Assembly (NCBI GenBank): GCA_030149595.1
Contig: JASFBI010000113.1
Span: forward strand, 1 to 6,425
Length of the DNA: 6,425 bases
Source: Desulfobacterales bacterium
GTDB lineage: Bacteria > Desulfobacterota > Desulfobacteria > Desulfobacterales > DAOWNP01
Reading direction: 5' to 3'
The notes below the pieces were generated by a model. That model was not told the DNA's origin. It ran no database searches and worked only from the letters and a program-made list of their open reading frames with translations. The number at the start of each line of letters is the position of its first letter. Within the stretch, counting starts at the first letter, position 1. The position numbers were made by a program, and so were the translations under genes. Shown one piece after another: positions 1 through 6,425 of this stretch.

Positions 1-1105
<1,105 letters not shown>

Positions 1106-1140
1106 GCTTGGAATTTTTATAGTTAGTGTTTGAACAAAAA

Positions 1141-1249
1141 ACAGGGTTTTTCGGCCAGGACCAAGGAAGAGCAGAATTTTAACCGCAGAAATACACTCCG
1201 GTATTTTGAGGATTAAAATACTGCTCTGACAGAGTGGCCGGTGGAAAAG
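1141..1249. other. Long nested imperfect hairpin in the groEL 3' region
   Basis: Pairing arms seen by eye are 1151-1157 with 1235-1241 (TCGGCCA / TGGCCGG, one G-U), 1168-1174 with 1221-1227 (AGAGCAG / CTGCTCT), 1176-1182 with 1213-1219 (ATTTTAA / TTAAAAT), C1184 with G1211, and 1189-1194 with 1201-1206 (AAATAC / GTATTT) around a 6-nt loop. TTTT before the outer arm can also pair with AAAA at 1244-1247 across a small bulge. The internal gap between the middle and inner stems is symmetrical (4 nt on each side). It lies about 45 nt after the groEL stop and before the terminator, so it would be transcribed with groEL. It could be an mRNA-stabilising 3' structure, a REP- or MITE-like palindrome, or an unrecognised RNA. 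I do not recognise a known family. Confidence 0.55.
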
Positions 1250-1284
1250 ACAGTTTATGTCCAGATAGTAGTTATGTTGTTTAT

Positions 1285-1321
1285 AAAAAAGCCTTTGTGA
1301 TTTAATCACAAAGGCTTTTTT
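1285..1321 (+). terminator. Rho-independent terminator after groEL
   Basis: A perfect inverted repeat: AAAAAAGCCTTTGTGAT (1285-1301) pairs with 1305-1321 around a TTA loop, giving an 11-bp core plus six A-T pairs and ending in a T run. It lies about 180 nt past the groEL stop. The A run on the left arm makes it potentially bidirectional, but no gene faces it from the right. It separates groEL transcription from the tol promoter. Confidence 0.9.
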
Positions 1322-1480
1322 TATTTGTATTTTTACAGATAAAGGTATTTGATGGCATATATTATGCATTTTGAATGTTTTTTTAAAAAACTGGTTTTTT
1401 TATTTTTTATAAATGCCTTTTTATAATGCTCTTTGGTAAGGAGGCGGGGTGAAATTAAAATAAAACCAGGAATAAATTGA

Positions 1481-1546
1481 TGTGACTGATTTTTCATGCA
1501 AAGGAGAATAAAAAAGGTGTGACATGTAAATGTGATAGTTCTGTGG
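1481..1546. promoter_or_regulatory. Cluster of TGTGA direct repeats upstream of the tol promoter
   Basis: TGTGA occurs at 1481-1485, 1518-1522 and 1531-1535, with a related TGTGG at 1542-1546. The last three are spaced 13 and 11 bases apart and end just before the -35 box. The spacing is close to one helical turn, as expected for an activator that binds one face of the DNA. There is no TCACA partner, so it is not a classical CRP palindrome. It may be chance in a T/G-rich strand. Confidence 0.25.
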
Positions 1547-1554
1547 TAAATGTC

Positions 1555-1583
1555 TTGACAGGTTTATTTTCCTTGGATAATAT
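1555..1583 (+). promoter_or_regulatory. Sigma70-type promoter of the tol-pal operon
   Basis: A perfect -35 hexamer TTGACA (1555-1560) is followed by a 17-nt spacer and TAATAT (1578-1583). An overlapping GATAAT at 1576-1581 is closer to the -10 consensus, with a 15-nt spacer. Transcription would begin near 1590, leaving a leader of about 98 nt before tolQ. No other start signal of this quality lies between groEL and tolQ. Confidence 0.75.
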
Positions 1584-1687
1584 TGATAAATTGTAGAATT
1601 ATTCCTTTCAAAAAAAACCAGATCATTAATTGAATTAATAGATAAGTAGAGTTTCGTATGAATTAAGAACAAATTGATATTATTTAT

Positions 1688-2383
1688 ATGTTTATGAATG
1701 CTGGCCTTATGGTTCAGCTTGTTCTTATAACTTTGTGTATTTTTTCCATAGTATCCTGGGCAATTGTTATAAATAAATACAGGTATTTAAAGAGAGCTTT
1801 TTCAGATTCAGCACTGTTTATTGATTATTTTTGGAAAAGTGAAGATTTTAGCGAGGTTTTTGCAAAAGCAAAGCTTTTGTCGGGAAGTCCTGTGGCCAGG
1901 GTTTTCGGGATTGCGTATCTTGAACTTAAAAAATTAAACAGGTCAGGACTATCTTTAAAATCAAAATCTGGGTTAAATGATAATCTGGTAATGTACAATA
2001 AGATTGGTGCCATGGATAATATAAAAAGAGCATTAAGAAGATCTATCACAACAGAAATAACAAAAATGACACAAAAAGTCCCTTTTTTAGCAACAACAGG
2101 AAGTATAACCCCATTTATCGGTCTTTTTGGTACAGTTTGGGGTATTATGAACTCATTTCATGGCATAGGGAAAAGGGGATCAGCCAGTCTGGCTGTTGTG
2201 GCTCCGGGTATATCAGAAGCGTTAATAGCAACGGCAATGGGGCTTGCTGTTGCTATTCCTGCGGTTATTGCATTTAATTATTTTAACCAGAAGATAAGAG
2301 TTATAGAGTCTGAACTTAACAGTTTTTCAGCGGATCTTTTAAACATTATTGAACGGGATGTTCTTCGTTCAAAGGGAGAGTAG
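1688..2383 (+). CDS. tolQ: TolQ, inner-membrane proton-channel subunit of the Tol-Pal motor
   Basis: TolQ, with TolR, converts the proton gradient into movement of TolA; it belongs to the MotA/TolQ/ExbB family. The 231 residues match the usual length of about 230. There are three membrane segments: about 6-28 (GLMVQLVLITL onward), 131-155 (LATTGSITPFIGLFGTVWGI) and 172-198 (APGISEALIATAMGLAVAIPA). A cytoplasmic loop lies between the first two. The conserved polar threonines of the proton path (E. coli T145 and T178) are T149 in FGT and T182 in LIAT. No clear Shine-Dalgarno precedes ATG 1688; ATG 1694 is an alternative start that would remove two residues. It is the first gene of the operon and follows the promoter at 1555. 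It ends with TAG, and the tolR frame continues in phase three bases later. Confidence 0.95.
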   Translation: MFMNAGLMVQLVLITLCIFSIVSWAIVINKYRYLKRAFSDSALFIDYFWKSEDFSEVFAKAKLLSGSPVARVFGIAYLELKKLNRSGLSLKSKSGLNDNLVMYNKIGAMDNIKRALRRSITTEITKMTQKVPFLATTGSITPFIGLFGTVWGIMNSFHGIGKRGSASLAVVAPGISEALIATAMGLAVAIPAVIAFNYFNQKIRVIESELNSFSADLLNIIERDVLRSKGE

Positions 2384-2386
2384 ATA

Positions 2387-2800
2387 TTGAATGCAGGAGA
2401 CAGCAGTAATCAGTTAATGTCTGAAATAAATGTAACTCCTTTTGTTGACGTTATGCTTGTTTTATTGATAATTTTTATGGTTACAGCTCCCATGATGACC
2501 CAGGGGGAAAAAGTAAGCCTTCCTGAAACAACATCAGAACCCTTAAAATTAGATGAAAAACAGCTTGTTATTACAATAGACAAAAAAAAGCAGTTATATA
2601 TAAATGATTTTAAAGTCAGTTCTTCTTTTTTTAAAGAGAAACTTTTAAAGATAATGGAGAGTCGGCAAAATAAGGAAGTTTATCTTAAGGCAGATAAAGA
2701 TATTGTTTATGGATATGTAGTAAAGATTATGGCTGAAATCAAAGCATCTGGTATAAACAAAATAGGTATGCTAACTGTTCCTGATGTGAAGAATAAGTGA
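2387..2800 (+). CDS. tolR: TolR, ExbD/TolR-family partner of TolQ
   Basis: TolR forms the core of the TolQ-TolR motor: a short cytoplasmic N-terminus, one membrane helix, and a periplasmic domain that can engage peptidoglycan. The helix is about residues 18-37 and carries the essential proton-binding Asp as D21 in TPFVDVMLVL (E. coli D23). The periplasmic domain follows, ending with the typical GINKIGMLTVP strand. The length of 137 is normal. The chosen start is TTG 2387, with GGGAGAG at 2374-2380 as ribosome site inside the end of tolQ. ATG 2417 is in frame but would leave only SEINV before the helix and lacks a Shine-Dalgarno. Only one codon lies between the tolQ stop and this start, so the two are very likely translationally coupled. 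Confidence 0.94.
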   Translation: MNAGDSSNQLMSEINVTPFVDVMLVLLIIFMVTAPMMTQGEKVSLPETTSEPLKLDEKQLVITIDKKKQLYINDFKVSSSFFKEKLLKIMESRQNKEVYLKADKDIVYGYVVKIMAEIKASGINKIGMLTVPDVKNK

Positions 2801-2813
2801 TGTCAGGTTTGCT

Positions 2814-3680
2814 ATGAAGATCAATAATTTGCAAATAGACTCACTTTTTTTTACTACCGGTCAAAAAAATAACCGGCGAAACTTGTTTTTATTAATTTCA
2901 CTGGTATTTCATCTTCTGTTTATTATTATATTGAGTTTTATTACAAAAAACAGTTCTGACAAAGTATTTATTTCAGATGTTATTAGTGTTGATTTAATTT
3001 CTATATCTGCTGTTCGTAATCAAAAAAATGAGACTGCGATAAAAAAAAATAGTTCCAGGGCAATCTCTAAAAAAAAAATAAAAGCTAAAAATGTTGTTTC
3101 TGTCTCTTCAAAAAAAACAAGAAAGAATAATACTGGTTCAAAGATTTCATTAAAAAAAATGAAGATGAAACACTCGCTTAAAAAAAAAACCTATAACAGT
3201 TCAAAAATAGTTAAAACTGCTATTAAGGATATAGAAAAAAATATCAGTAATAAAAATAAAGAATCTATTTTAAATGCCATAAGCAGTATAAAGAAAAAAG
3301 TGAATAAACAGGAAGCAGGCAGTAAATATCTTTTTTCAGGTAATACGACATTCAGTGGTAATGCTAAAGTTAACAGCTTTATGAAAAGGAAGATTGATAT
3401 TTATAAAGCAGAGCTTAAATATAAAATATTTCAAAACTGGGTTTTTATAAAACAGATGGCTGGAGGAAGAGATGATTTGATTGTGAAAATAGGTATAAGA
3501 ATTAATAAAAAAGGTACAATTGAAAAAATGTGGTTTGATCAGAAATCAGGAAATAACTATTTTGATAATACTTGTGACAAGGCGGTAAAAAAAACTGAGT
3601 CAGCTATACCGGCTTTGCCTGAAGGATATCATGTGCAAGATTTTCAAATTACATTTACTCCGTTAGATATAATTAATTAG
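2814..3680 (+). CDS. tolA: TolA, periplasm-spanning energy transducer (TonB C-terminal fold)
   Basis: TolA links the TolQR motor to TolB and Pal. The 288 residues show a basic N-terminus, one membrane helix at about 23-43 with the family's Ser-x3-His pattern (S29, H33), a very lysine-rich middle region (about 70-165) and a C-terminal TonB/TolA-type domain from about 195 to 286 (LKYKIFQNW, LIVKIGIRINKKGTIEKMWF, ALPEGYHVQDFQITFTP). The middle region is K/S/N-rich rather than the Ala-rich helix of E. coli TolA, and the protein is shorter than E. coli's roughly 420 residues; sequence divergence here is normal for the family. The assignment rests on position plus the two terminal domains. The gene starts 13 nt after tolR with only a weak AGG upstream. 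It contains A runs of 9 to 10 bases and ends with TAG; the next in-frame stop is TAA at 3723. Confidence 0.88.
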   Translation: MKINNLQIDSLFFTTGQKNNRRNLFLLISLVFHLLFIIILSFITKNSSDKVFISDVISVDLISISAVRNQKNETAIKKNSSRAISKKKIKAKNVVSVSSKKTRKNNTGSKISLKKMKMKHSLKKKTYNSSKIVKTAIKDIEKNISNKNKESILNAISSIKKKVNKQEAGSKYLFSGNTTFSGNAKVNSFMKRKIDIYKAELKYKIFQNWVFIKQMAGGRDDLIVKIGIRINKKGTIEKMWFDQKSGNNYFDNTCDKAVKKTESAIPALPEGYHVQDFQITFTPLDIIN

Positions 3681-3734
3681 TTTTTTTGTTTACTTAACTG
3701 TTTTTATCAAAATAAATATTATTAATATCAGATT

Positions 3735-5075
3735 ATGAATAAAAGAATAAAATTTTTATTGGGTTGTGTTACTATTTTTTTTATTACTGTTTTTATAAAA
3801 GGCAGTGTTTATGCAGAAAATAATTATGAATATATTAACATAAGTAACCCGTTTCTTGCGAAAATACCCATAGCTGTTGTTCCTTTTAAAGATATTTCAA
3901 AAAATGATAAAGGAGATATTATACTGTTAAATAATGGTGTGGATTATTTAATGCAAATGTTAAAATTTACAGGATATTTTAATATATTAGATAAAGATGC
4001 TTTTTTAACAGATTTTAAAAATACCGGGGTTATTTCTTCTTCTATTAATTTCAGGCAGTTTACTACTGTTGGTGCTGAACTTTTAATTACCGGTGGTGAA
4101 AAAAAAATAGAAAACAGTAAGCTTCTTATTGAACTGAGACTGTTTGATACCTTTAAAGGGAAAATGTTGCTTGGAAAGCAGTATGAAGGGCAGGTTTCAG
4201 ATAGAGAGCGGATAGTAAGGAGATTTGCAGGAGATGTGATCTATTATCTTACCGGTAAAAAAGGTGTTTTTGAGACTAAAATAGTTTTTGAATCAAAAAT
4301 ATCAGGTAAAAAAAATATTTTTATTTGTGATTTTGATGGGAAAAATCCCATTAGAATTACGAAAAATAACGCTATAAATCTTTCTCCTGCCTGGTCAAGT
4401 GACTCCAAATGGATTGCATATACATCGTTTAATAAAGGCAGGCCAGATCTTTATATAAGAAACATTAAAGCGAAAAGAGGAGCTATTGTAAATTTTGATG
4501 GTGCAAATATTTCACCATGCTGGGTACCAGGAAAGTTTATGCTGGCGGCCAGCCTCTCTTTTTCAGGAGATTCTGATATATATCTGTTAACAGGGACAGG
4601 GAAAATTATAAAGAAGCTGACAGATAAATGGGGCATTGATGTTTCACCATCTTTTTCGCCTGATGGTAAAAAGATGGCATTTGTATCAAGTCGTTCTGGG
4701 ACACCTCAAATATATATAAAAAATCTTTACTCAGGAAATGTAAGACGGCTTACTTATGAAGGCCGGTATAATACGGACCCAAGCTGGTCTCCAGCAGGAG
4801 ATAAAATAGCATATTCAGCAATGGTAAAAAATAATATTGATATATGTACAATAGATATAGCCGGTCGAAACATATTAAAGCTTACGTCTGATACAGCAGA
4901 TAATGAGTCACCATCATGGTCTCCTGATGGGAGCCTTATAGTTTTTAGTTCAAACAGAAATGGAATTGCAAGAATATATGTTATGACTTCATTTGGTACA
5001 GATCAAAGAGTTCTTTTTGCCATGAAAGGTGCTCAAACAAATCCTGAATGGTCAAAAAGTATTATACACTATTGA
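3735..5075 (+). CDS. tolB: TolB, periplasmic beta-propeller protein of the Tol-Pal system
   Basis: TolB shuttles between TolA and Pal in the periplasm. It is 446 residues, close to the family's usual 430. A Sec signal peptide (KR, hydrophobic core, cleavage after VYA near residue 27) is followed by the TolB N-terminal domain (about 28-175; IPIAVVPFKD, then GYFNILDK, GAELLITG, RLFDTFKGKMLLGKQY). A six-bladed propeller of TolB/PD40 repeats follows, with motifs SPAWSSDSKWIAYTS, SPCWVPGKFMLAAS, SPSFSPDGKKMAFVSSRSG, DPSWSPAGDKIAYSA and SPSWSPDGSLIVFSSNRNG. The segment just after the signal peptide would be the TolA-contacting box. It starts 54 nt after tolA with no clear Shine-Dalgarno, and ends with TGA 48 nt before pal. 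Confidence 0.95.
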   Translation: MNKRIKFLLGCVTIFFITVFIKGSVYAENNYEYINISNPFLAKIPIAVVPFKDISKNDKGDIILLNNGVDYLMQMLKFTGYFNILDKDAFLTDFKNTGVISSSINFRQFTTVGAELLITGGEKKIENSKLLIELRLFDTFKGKMLLGKQYEGQVSDRERIVRRFAGDVIYYLTGKKGVFETKIVFESKISGKKNIFICDFDGKNPIRITKNNAINLSPAWSSDSKWIAYTSFNKGRPDLYIRNIKAKRGAIVNFDGANISPCWVPGKFMLAASLSFSGDSDIYLLTGTGKIIKKLTDKWGIDVSPSFSPDGKKMAFVSSRSGTPQIYIKNLYSGNVRRLTYEGRYNTDPSWSPAGDKIAYSAMVKNNIDICTIDIAGRNILKLTSDTADNESPSWSPDGSLIVFSSNRNGIARIYVMTSFGTDQRVLFAMKGAQTNPEWSKSIIHY

Positions 5076-5113
5076 TTTGTAAAAAAATTATATAATTTTA
5101 ATTTATTAAAAAC

Positions 5114-5119
5114 AGGAGG
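5114..5119 (+). promoter_or_regulatory. Strong Shine-Dalgarno of pal
   Basis: AGGAGG lies 4 nt before ATG 5124. It is the only full-consensus ribosome site among the tol genes; tolQ, tolA and tolB have weak or no visible ones. This suggests that pal is translated more than its neighbours. Confidence 0.8.
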
Positions 5120-5123
5120 AAAA

Positions 5124-5708
5124 ATGCAGAAAAATTTTCTTATTAAATCGTTATTGTGTGCTGTTGTTTGCGGATTTATGATATTTACTGTTTCATGTGG
5201 TCCTAAAACTGTTAAATCTACTGCACCTGAAGAAGCAGTGGAAATTCAGACTATTGATGAGGATGCTGAAAGAAGAGCTTCAGAAGAAGAACTTGCCAGG
5301 GAGAGGGCACTTGAGGAACAACTGTTAGAAGAACAGCGTATTGTTGCAGAAGCTGCAAAAAAAGAGGCCATAGAAAAATTTATAGCAGAAAATATCTATT
5401 TTGATTACAATGAAGCCTATTTGACAGTAGATGCTCAGGAATTGTTGAAAGAAAAATGGATGTGGCTTAGGGATAATACTGGCGTTTCTGTTATTATTGA
5501 AGGGCATTGTGATAATCGTGGAACTACAGAATACAATCTTAGCCTGGGAGAGAGGCGTGCTGAAAGTGTTAGAACTTTTTTAATTGATCTTGGAATAGAC
5601 GGGGCAAGACTTACAAAAATAAGTTATGGAGAGGAAAAACCTGCTGAACTGGACAATACTCCTTACGCATGGGCAAAAAACCGAAGAGTTCATTTTACTA
5701 TTGAGTAA
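5124..5708 (+). CDS. pal: Pal, peptidoglycan-associated outer-membrane lipoprotein
   Basis: Pal is lipid-anchored in the outer membrane and grips peptidoglycan through an OmpA-like domain. The 194 residues begin with a lipoprotein signal (lipobox TVSC, lipidated Cys25, followed by Gly). Residues about 45-88 are a charged, probably helical stretch (EEELARERALEEQLLEEQ) that acts as a spacer. The OmpA-like domain runs from about 90 to 193: IYFDYNEAYLT, then EGHCDNRGTTEYNLSLGERRA with the peptidoglycan-contacting Asp, Asn and Arg positions, SYGEEKPA and KNRRVHF. It is somewhat longer than E. coli Pal (173) because of the linker. AGGAGG at 5114-5119, just upstream of the ATG, is the best ribosome site in the window and fits Pal's usual high abundance. 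It is the last gene of the operon before the inverted repeat at 5722. Confidence 0.96.
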   Translation: MQKNFLIKSLLCAVVCGFMIFTVSCGPKTVKSTAPEEAVEIQTIDEDAERRASEEELARERALEEQLLEEQRIVAEAAKKEAIEKFIAENIYFDYNEAYLTVDAQELLKEKWMWLRDNTGVSVIIEGHCDNRGTTEYNLSLGERRAESVRTFLIDLGIDGARLTKISYGEEKPAELDNTPYAWAKNRRVHFTIE

Positions 5709-5721
5709 AACAGTGTTGCAA

Positions 5722-5782
5722 ATTAACAGGGTACAATGAGTAAAAATAAGTAAAAAGCAGTCTTTGTTTGTACCCTGTTAAT
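5722..5782 (+). terminator. 15-bp inverted repeat after pal, probable operon terminator
   Basis: ATTAACAGGGTACAA (5722-5736) is exactly complementary to 5768-5782, with a 31-nt loop; a short AAAG/CTTT pair can form inside the loop. It begins 13 nt after the pal stop and is followed by a T-rich stretch (5785-5804) rather than an unbroken T run. It fits an end to the tol operon or a 3' stabilising hairpin. The long loop makes it an atypical intrinsic terminator. Confidence 0.55.
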
Positions 5783-5912
5783 AGTTTTATTGTCTTTTAT
5801 TTTTGGAGCTTGTTTTAACTTTGACCATCACAATCTTATAGAGATTAATAGCTGGCTGAAATTAGAACTGACTTTTATTTGTTTATATGAAACTCTGTCC
5901 AACAGATCGTAA
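5736..5912 (+). pseudogene. Doubtful broken small lipoprotein-like frame
   Basis: ATG 5736 opens MSKNK, then TAA (5751-5753). The same frame then continues without a stop as KAVFVCTLLIVLLSFIFGAC and on to TAA at 5910, about 58 codons in all. The part after the first stop resembles a lipoprotein signal (basic residue, hydrophobic core, GAC as a weak lipobox), and CAGGG sits before the ATG. One base change (AAA to TAA) would explain the break. Against this, T-rich DNA often encodes hydrophobic runs by chance, the stretch after the Cys is unremarkable, and the start overlaps the inverted repeat at 5722-5782. I do not recognise the product. Confidence 0.2.
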
Positions 5913-5936
5913 TTATGAGGGTTTCAAATTTCGTTG

Positions 5937-5967
5937 TGGCAAATAAATCTGCCATGTATGTTATAAT
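5937..5967 (+). promoter_or_regulatory. Extended -10 promoter of the cpoB-like gene, with a short palindrome
   Basis: TGTTATAAT (5959-5967) is a perfect extended -10 element (TGN followed by TATAAT). No good -35 hexamer is seen, which such promoters tolerate. Transcription would start near 5974, leaving a leader of only about 15 nt. Immediately upstream is TGGCA-N8-TGCCA (5937-5941 and 5950-5954), an 18-bp palindrome in the -35 region that could be an operator. The gene can thus be expressed apart from the tol operon. Confidence 0.55.
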
Positions 5968-5988
5968 AAAACTATTTATTTTTATAAT

Positions 5989-6425
5989 ATGAAAACTAAA
6001 AAAAAAATTATCTTTGTTATTTTTTTGCTGATATTTACAGGGTGTGCATTAAATCAGGATATGATTGCAATAAATGAGCGGTTGGAAGAGCTGGAAGCTT
6101 TGAATCATGCCCATGAAAAAGAGCGACAACAGATGTATTTACGTTTTGAAACAGGTAAGTTAAAGGATAAAGATAAAAAAAAAGATTCAAGGAGTTTATT
6201 TGCTTCTGCCAAGGCAGATTTAGATGTGGTGAGAGGAAAAATTCAGTCCTTAAATGGCAAGGTAGATGAAACTGATCATTTTGTAAAAAACAGGGTAAAT
6301 GATCTGATAAAATCAAATCAGAGTCAGAAAGAGCTTATTTTTAAGATAAGCAGCAGTATAGCAGAAAGTATTAAGCGGCTTGAGTATATTGAAGAGTACT
6401 TGAACCTGGAGGTTACGGGAAAAAA
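5989..6425 (+). CDS. cpoB: CpoB/YbgF-like Tol-Pal coordinator, coiled-coil lipoprotein, 3'-truncated
   Basis: The frame is open from ATG 5989 to the window end (145 full codons, no stop). It starts MKTKKKIIFVIFLLIFTGC, a lipoprotein signal with the lipidated Cys at residue 19. The rest is highly charged and helical: NERLEELEALNHAHEKE (about 29-45), a lysine-rich patch (about 56-65), then ADLDVVRGKIQSLNGKVDE (about 76-94), which resembles the N-terminal coiled coil of YbgF proteins, followed by more helix. The TPR domain expected in CpoB would lie past the window. CpoB binds TolA and coordinates outer-membrane constriction with cell-wall synthesis. E. coli CpoB is a soluble periplasmic protein, whereas this one appears lipid-anchored. 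The name rests mainly on position after pal and the coiled-coil pattern. There is no visible Shine-Dalgarno, and an A10 run (5998-6007) lies within codons 4-7. Confidence 0.72.
   Translation, partial: MKTKKKIIFVIFLLIFTGCALNQDMIAINERLEELEALNHAHEKERQQMYLRFETGKLKDKDKKKDSRSLFASAKADLDVVRGKIQSLNGKVDETDHFVKNRVNDLIKSNQSQKELIFKISSSIAESIKRLEYIEEYLNLEVTGK

Larger units (their letters stand above)
1106..1687. other. Gene-free gap between groEL and the tol-pal operon
   Basis: No convincing gene is present on either strand. The few open frames lack good start signals and their translations are low-complexity, AT-driven sequence. The left part (1106-1321) is the groEL 3' region with a nested hairpin and a terminator. 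The stretch 1322-1480 is AT-rich, with T and A tracts (a 6-bp A/T hairpin with CTGG loop at 1385-1400), and shows nothing firm. From 1481 to 1583 there are repeated TGTGA words and a strong promoter. Bases 1590-1687 would be the untranslated leader of tolQ and include an AT-only palindrome (1625-1639). SD-like AAGGAGG at about 1438-1444 and AAGGAG at 1500-1505 are followed only by frames of a few codons. Confidence 0.7.

Noticed and set aside
1422..1427. TATAAT at 1422 as an additional tol promoter
   Set aside because: No -35 match at the right distance; it sits in a T/A-rich tract well upstream of the much better promoter at 1555.
1481..1535. Classical CRP/FNR site
   Set aside because: The TGTGA words are direct repeats; no TCACA half-site follows at the required spacing.
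1421..1672. Minus-strand open frame of 83 codons upstream of tolQ
   Set aside because: It covers the tol promoter, has an AT-driven composition, no Shine-Dalgarno and no recognisable domain.
5091..5096. TATAAT before pal as a separate promoter
   Set aside because: The only -35-like word (TTGATT, 5072-5077) is 13 nt away, too close, and the stretch is nearly all A and T, so the hexamer is expected by chance.
6035..6316. Minus-strand open frame of 93 codons at the window end
   Set aside because: It lies opposite the well-supported coiled-coil lipoprotein frame and its Leu/His/Phe-rich translation is a typical antisense shadow.

Overview
The window looks like an AT-rich Gram-negative chromosome, most likely a sulfate-reducer-type member of the Desulfobacterota (former Deltaproteobacteria). 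This is inferred from the style of the proteins: a GroEL tail rich in GGM repeats, a TolR beginning close to SEINVTPFVDVMLVLLIIF, and a Pal with a long charged helical linker. No ribosomal or other strict taxonomic marker is present. All recognisable genes lie on the + strand.

Layout. Bases 1-1105 hold the 3' two thirds of groEL, starting near E. coli residue 188. The reading frame is excellent but contains an in-frame TAG at 47-49, where the family has the substrate- and GroES-contacting tyrosine (E. coli Tyr203). Bases 1106-1687 are a gene-free gap. It holds a long nested imperfect hairpin (about 1141-1249), a perfect 17-bp stem-loop terminator (1285-1321), and a near-consensus sigma70 promoter (TTGACA-N17-TAATAT, 1555-1583). 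Bases 1688-5708 are the Tol-Pal operon in canonical order: tolQ, tolR, tolA, tolB, pal. Bases 5709-5988 carry a 15-bp inverted repeat that probably ends the operon, a doubtful broken lipoprotein-like frame, and an extended -10 promoter. From 5989 to the end is the start of a coiled-coil lipoprotein that fits the CpoB/YbgF position; it runs off the window.

How the genes work together. TolQ and TolR form the proton-driven inner-membrane motor. TolA spans the periplasm. TolB (periplasmic beta-propeller) and Pal (peptidoglycan-binding outer-membrane lipoprotein) are the outer-membrane side, and CpoB/YbgF tunes the system. Together they keep the outer membrane attached and constrict it at division. 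ybgC, often found just before tolQ, is absent here; groEL sits upstream instead as a separate transcription unit.

The most notable observation is the use of TAG. It interrupts groEL at a conserved codon. It is also the only thing separating the tolQ and tolR frames, which are in phase with just one codon between the stop and the TTG start. Whether this reflects amber decoding (some Desulfobacterota carry pyrrolysine machinery), a damaged groEL copy, or a sequencing error cannot be settled from this window. I found no clearly new biological system; the rest is a well-preserved housekeeping locus.
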